Part shown: one piece after another, positions 38,189 to 40,000 of the stretch
Position numbering within the stretch: the stretch's first letter is position 1
Layout: each line of letters opens with the position of its first letter
DNA from: Glandiceps talaboti
Lineage: Eukaryota; Hemichordata; Enteropneusta; Spengelidae
Direction: 5' to 3'
DNA length: 40,000 bases
Assembly: GCF_964340395.1 (NCBI RefSeq)
Contig: NC_135570.1
Span: forward strand, 16,975,322-17,015,321
Translations under genes and position numbers: made by a program
The notes under the pieces: generated by a model
Seen by the model: only the letters and a program-made list of their open reading frames with translations
Database searches by the model: none
What the model was told of the DNA's origin: nothing

Positions 38189-40000
38189 TGAATTACAGCC
38201 ATAGATTTACTGACCAATGGGGTAGGAGTGAATTGCAGCCATAGATTTACTGACCAACGGGATTGGAGTGAATTGCAGCCATAGATTTACTGACCAATGG
38301 GATAGGAGTGAATTGCAGCCATAGATTTACTGACCAATGGGGTAGGAGTGAATTGCAGCCATAGATTTACTGACCAACGGGATAGGAGTGAATTGCAGCC
38401 ATAGATTTACTGACCAATGGGGTAGGAGTGAATTGCAGCCATAGATTTACTGACCAATGGGGTAGGAGTGAATTGCAGCCATAGATTTACTGACCAATGG
38501 GGTAGGAGTGAATTGCAGCCATAGATTTACTGACCTATGGGATTGGAGTGAATTGCAGCCATAGATTTACTGACCAATGGGGTAGGAGGGAATTGCAGCC
38601 ATAGATTTACTGACCTATGGGATTGGAGTGAATTGCAGCCATAGATTTACTGACCAATGGGATAGGAGTGAATTGCAGCCATAGATTTACTGACCAATGG
38701 GGTAGGAGTGAATTGCAGCCATAGATTTACTGACCAATGGGGTAGGAGTGAATTACAGCCATAGATTTACTGACCAATGGGATAGGAGTGAATTGCAGCC
38801 ATAGATTTACTGACCTATGAGGAAGGAATTACAGCCATAGATTTACTGACCTATGAGGTAGGAGTGAATTGCAGCCATAGATTTACTGACCAATGGGGTA
38901 GGAGTGAATTACAGCCATAGATTTACTGACCAATGGGATAGGAGTGAATTGCAGCCATAGATTTACTGACCTATGAGGAAGGAATTACAGCCATAGATTT
39001 ACTGACCTATGAGGTAGGAGTGAATTGCAGCCATAGATTTACTGACCTATGAGGAAGGAATTGCAGCCATAGATAGTAGTGAATTGCAGCCATAGATTTA
39101 CTGACCAATGGGGTAGGAGTGAATTGCAGCCATAGATTTACTGACCTATGAGGTAGGAGTGAATTGCAGCCATAGATTTACTGACCTATGAGGAAGGAAT
39201 TGCAGCCATAGATAGTAGTGAATTGCAGCCATAGATTTACTGACCAATGGGGTAGGAGCGAATTGCAGCCATAGATTTACTGACCAATGGGATAGGAGTG
39301 AATTGCAGCCATAGATTTACTGACCAATGGGATAGGAGTGAATTACAGCCATAGATTTACTGACCAATGGGATAGGAGTGAATTACAGCTATAGATTTAC
39401 TGACCAATGGGATAGGAGTGAATTACAGCCATAGATTTACTGACCAATGGGATTGGAGTGAATTGCAGCCATAGATTTACTGACCAATGGGGTAGGAGCG
39501 AATTGCAGCCATAGATTTACTGACCTATGGGATAGGAGTGAATTGCAGCCATAGATTTACTGACCTACGGGATTGGAGTGAATTACAGCCATAGATTTAC
39601 TGACCAATGGGATAGGAGTGAATTACAGCCGTAGATTTACTGACCAATGGGATAGGAGTGAATTGCAGCCATAGATTTACTGACCAATGGGGTAGGAGTG
39701 AATTGCAGCCATAGATTTACTGACCAATGGGGTAGGAGTGAATTGCAGCCATAGATTTACTGACCAATGGGGTAGGAGTGAATTGCAGCCATAGATTTAC
39801 TGACCAATGGGATAGGAGTGAATTGCAGCCATAGATTTACTGACCAATGGGATAGGAGTGAATTACAGCCATAGATTTACTGACCAATGGGGTAGGAGTG
39901 AATTGCAGCCATAGATTTACTGACCTATGGGGTAGGAGTGAATTGCAGCCATAGATTTACTGACCTATGAGGTAGGAGTGAATTGCAGCCATAGATTTAC
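38189..40000 (+). repeat. 40-bp CCAAT-containing minisatellite, about 45 copies, runs off the window
   Basis: Unit gtgaattgcagccatagatt plus tactgaccaatggggtagga. Variants include ccaatgggat, cctatggg, cctatgagg with a 7-8 bp deletion, and ttac for ttgc; a shortened unit with gatagtagtgaatt recurs at about 39072 and 39212. Most units carry GACCAATGGG, a CCAAT-box match. The array continues past the window end. Confidence 0.98.

Overview
This window is metazoan nuclear DNA, AT-rich and intron-rich, with very heavy simple-sequence, minisatellite and transposon content. Only one gene is clearly recognisable: a PTEN orthologue (phosphatidylinositol-3,4,5-trisphosphate 3-phosphatase) on the + strand. 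Its coding sequence is spread over 11 exons from 4695 to 32353. Protein divergence and repeat style suggest a marine invertebrate (invertebrate deuterostome or lophotrochozoan); I cannot place it more precisely. There is no bacterial or viral gene, operon, CRISPR array or defence system.

Layout. 1-4690 is upstream flank: microsatellites, a frameshifted SAP-like gene remnant (2436-3082), a diverged tandem duplication (3518-3957) and the presumed promoter/5' UTR. 4695-32353 is PTEN. The spliced frame is 1191 nt (396 aa plus stop) and stays open across all 11 exons. Six human PTEN exon boundaries (coding positions 79, 164, 209, 253, 492, 634) are reproduced to the base, and the human intron 7 and 8 positions are kept in phase. 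Two introns have no human counterpart: one splits the catalytic P-loop between Lys128 and Gly129, the other sits in a C2-domain loop. 32354-40000 is 3' flank or 3' UTR with three minisatellites, a MITE and a second copy of an AGTCCCC-type element.

The introns hold most of the unusual structure. Family A has TAGCACAACTG termini, a TG tract and an internal tandem of about 120 bp; it occurs at least six times, whole or in part. Family B (AGTCCCC...CTTG) occurs twice clearly. In intron 7a, B is inserted in A, and A lies inside a third element (C) with about 69-bp terminal inverted repeats, giving a three-level nest. In intron 8 another A copy is split by two further insertions. Intron 6 holds an LTR-like segment followed by a tRNA-Leu-type primer-binding/tRNA-like sequence. 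Minisatellites have periods of 51 bp (19.6 kb), 31 bp with higher-order structure (24.3-26.8 kb), 50 bp (29.7 kb), 31 bp (33.0 kb), 39 bp (34.5 kb) and 40 bp (38.2 kb to the window end).

I found no convincing new multi-gene system. The points most worth following are the P-loop intron, the changed C-terminal PDZ ligand, the nested elements with internal empty-site evidence, the tRNA-like segment and the CCAAT-containing minisatellites downstream of the gene.
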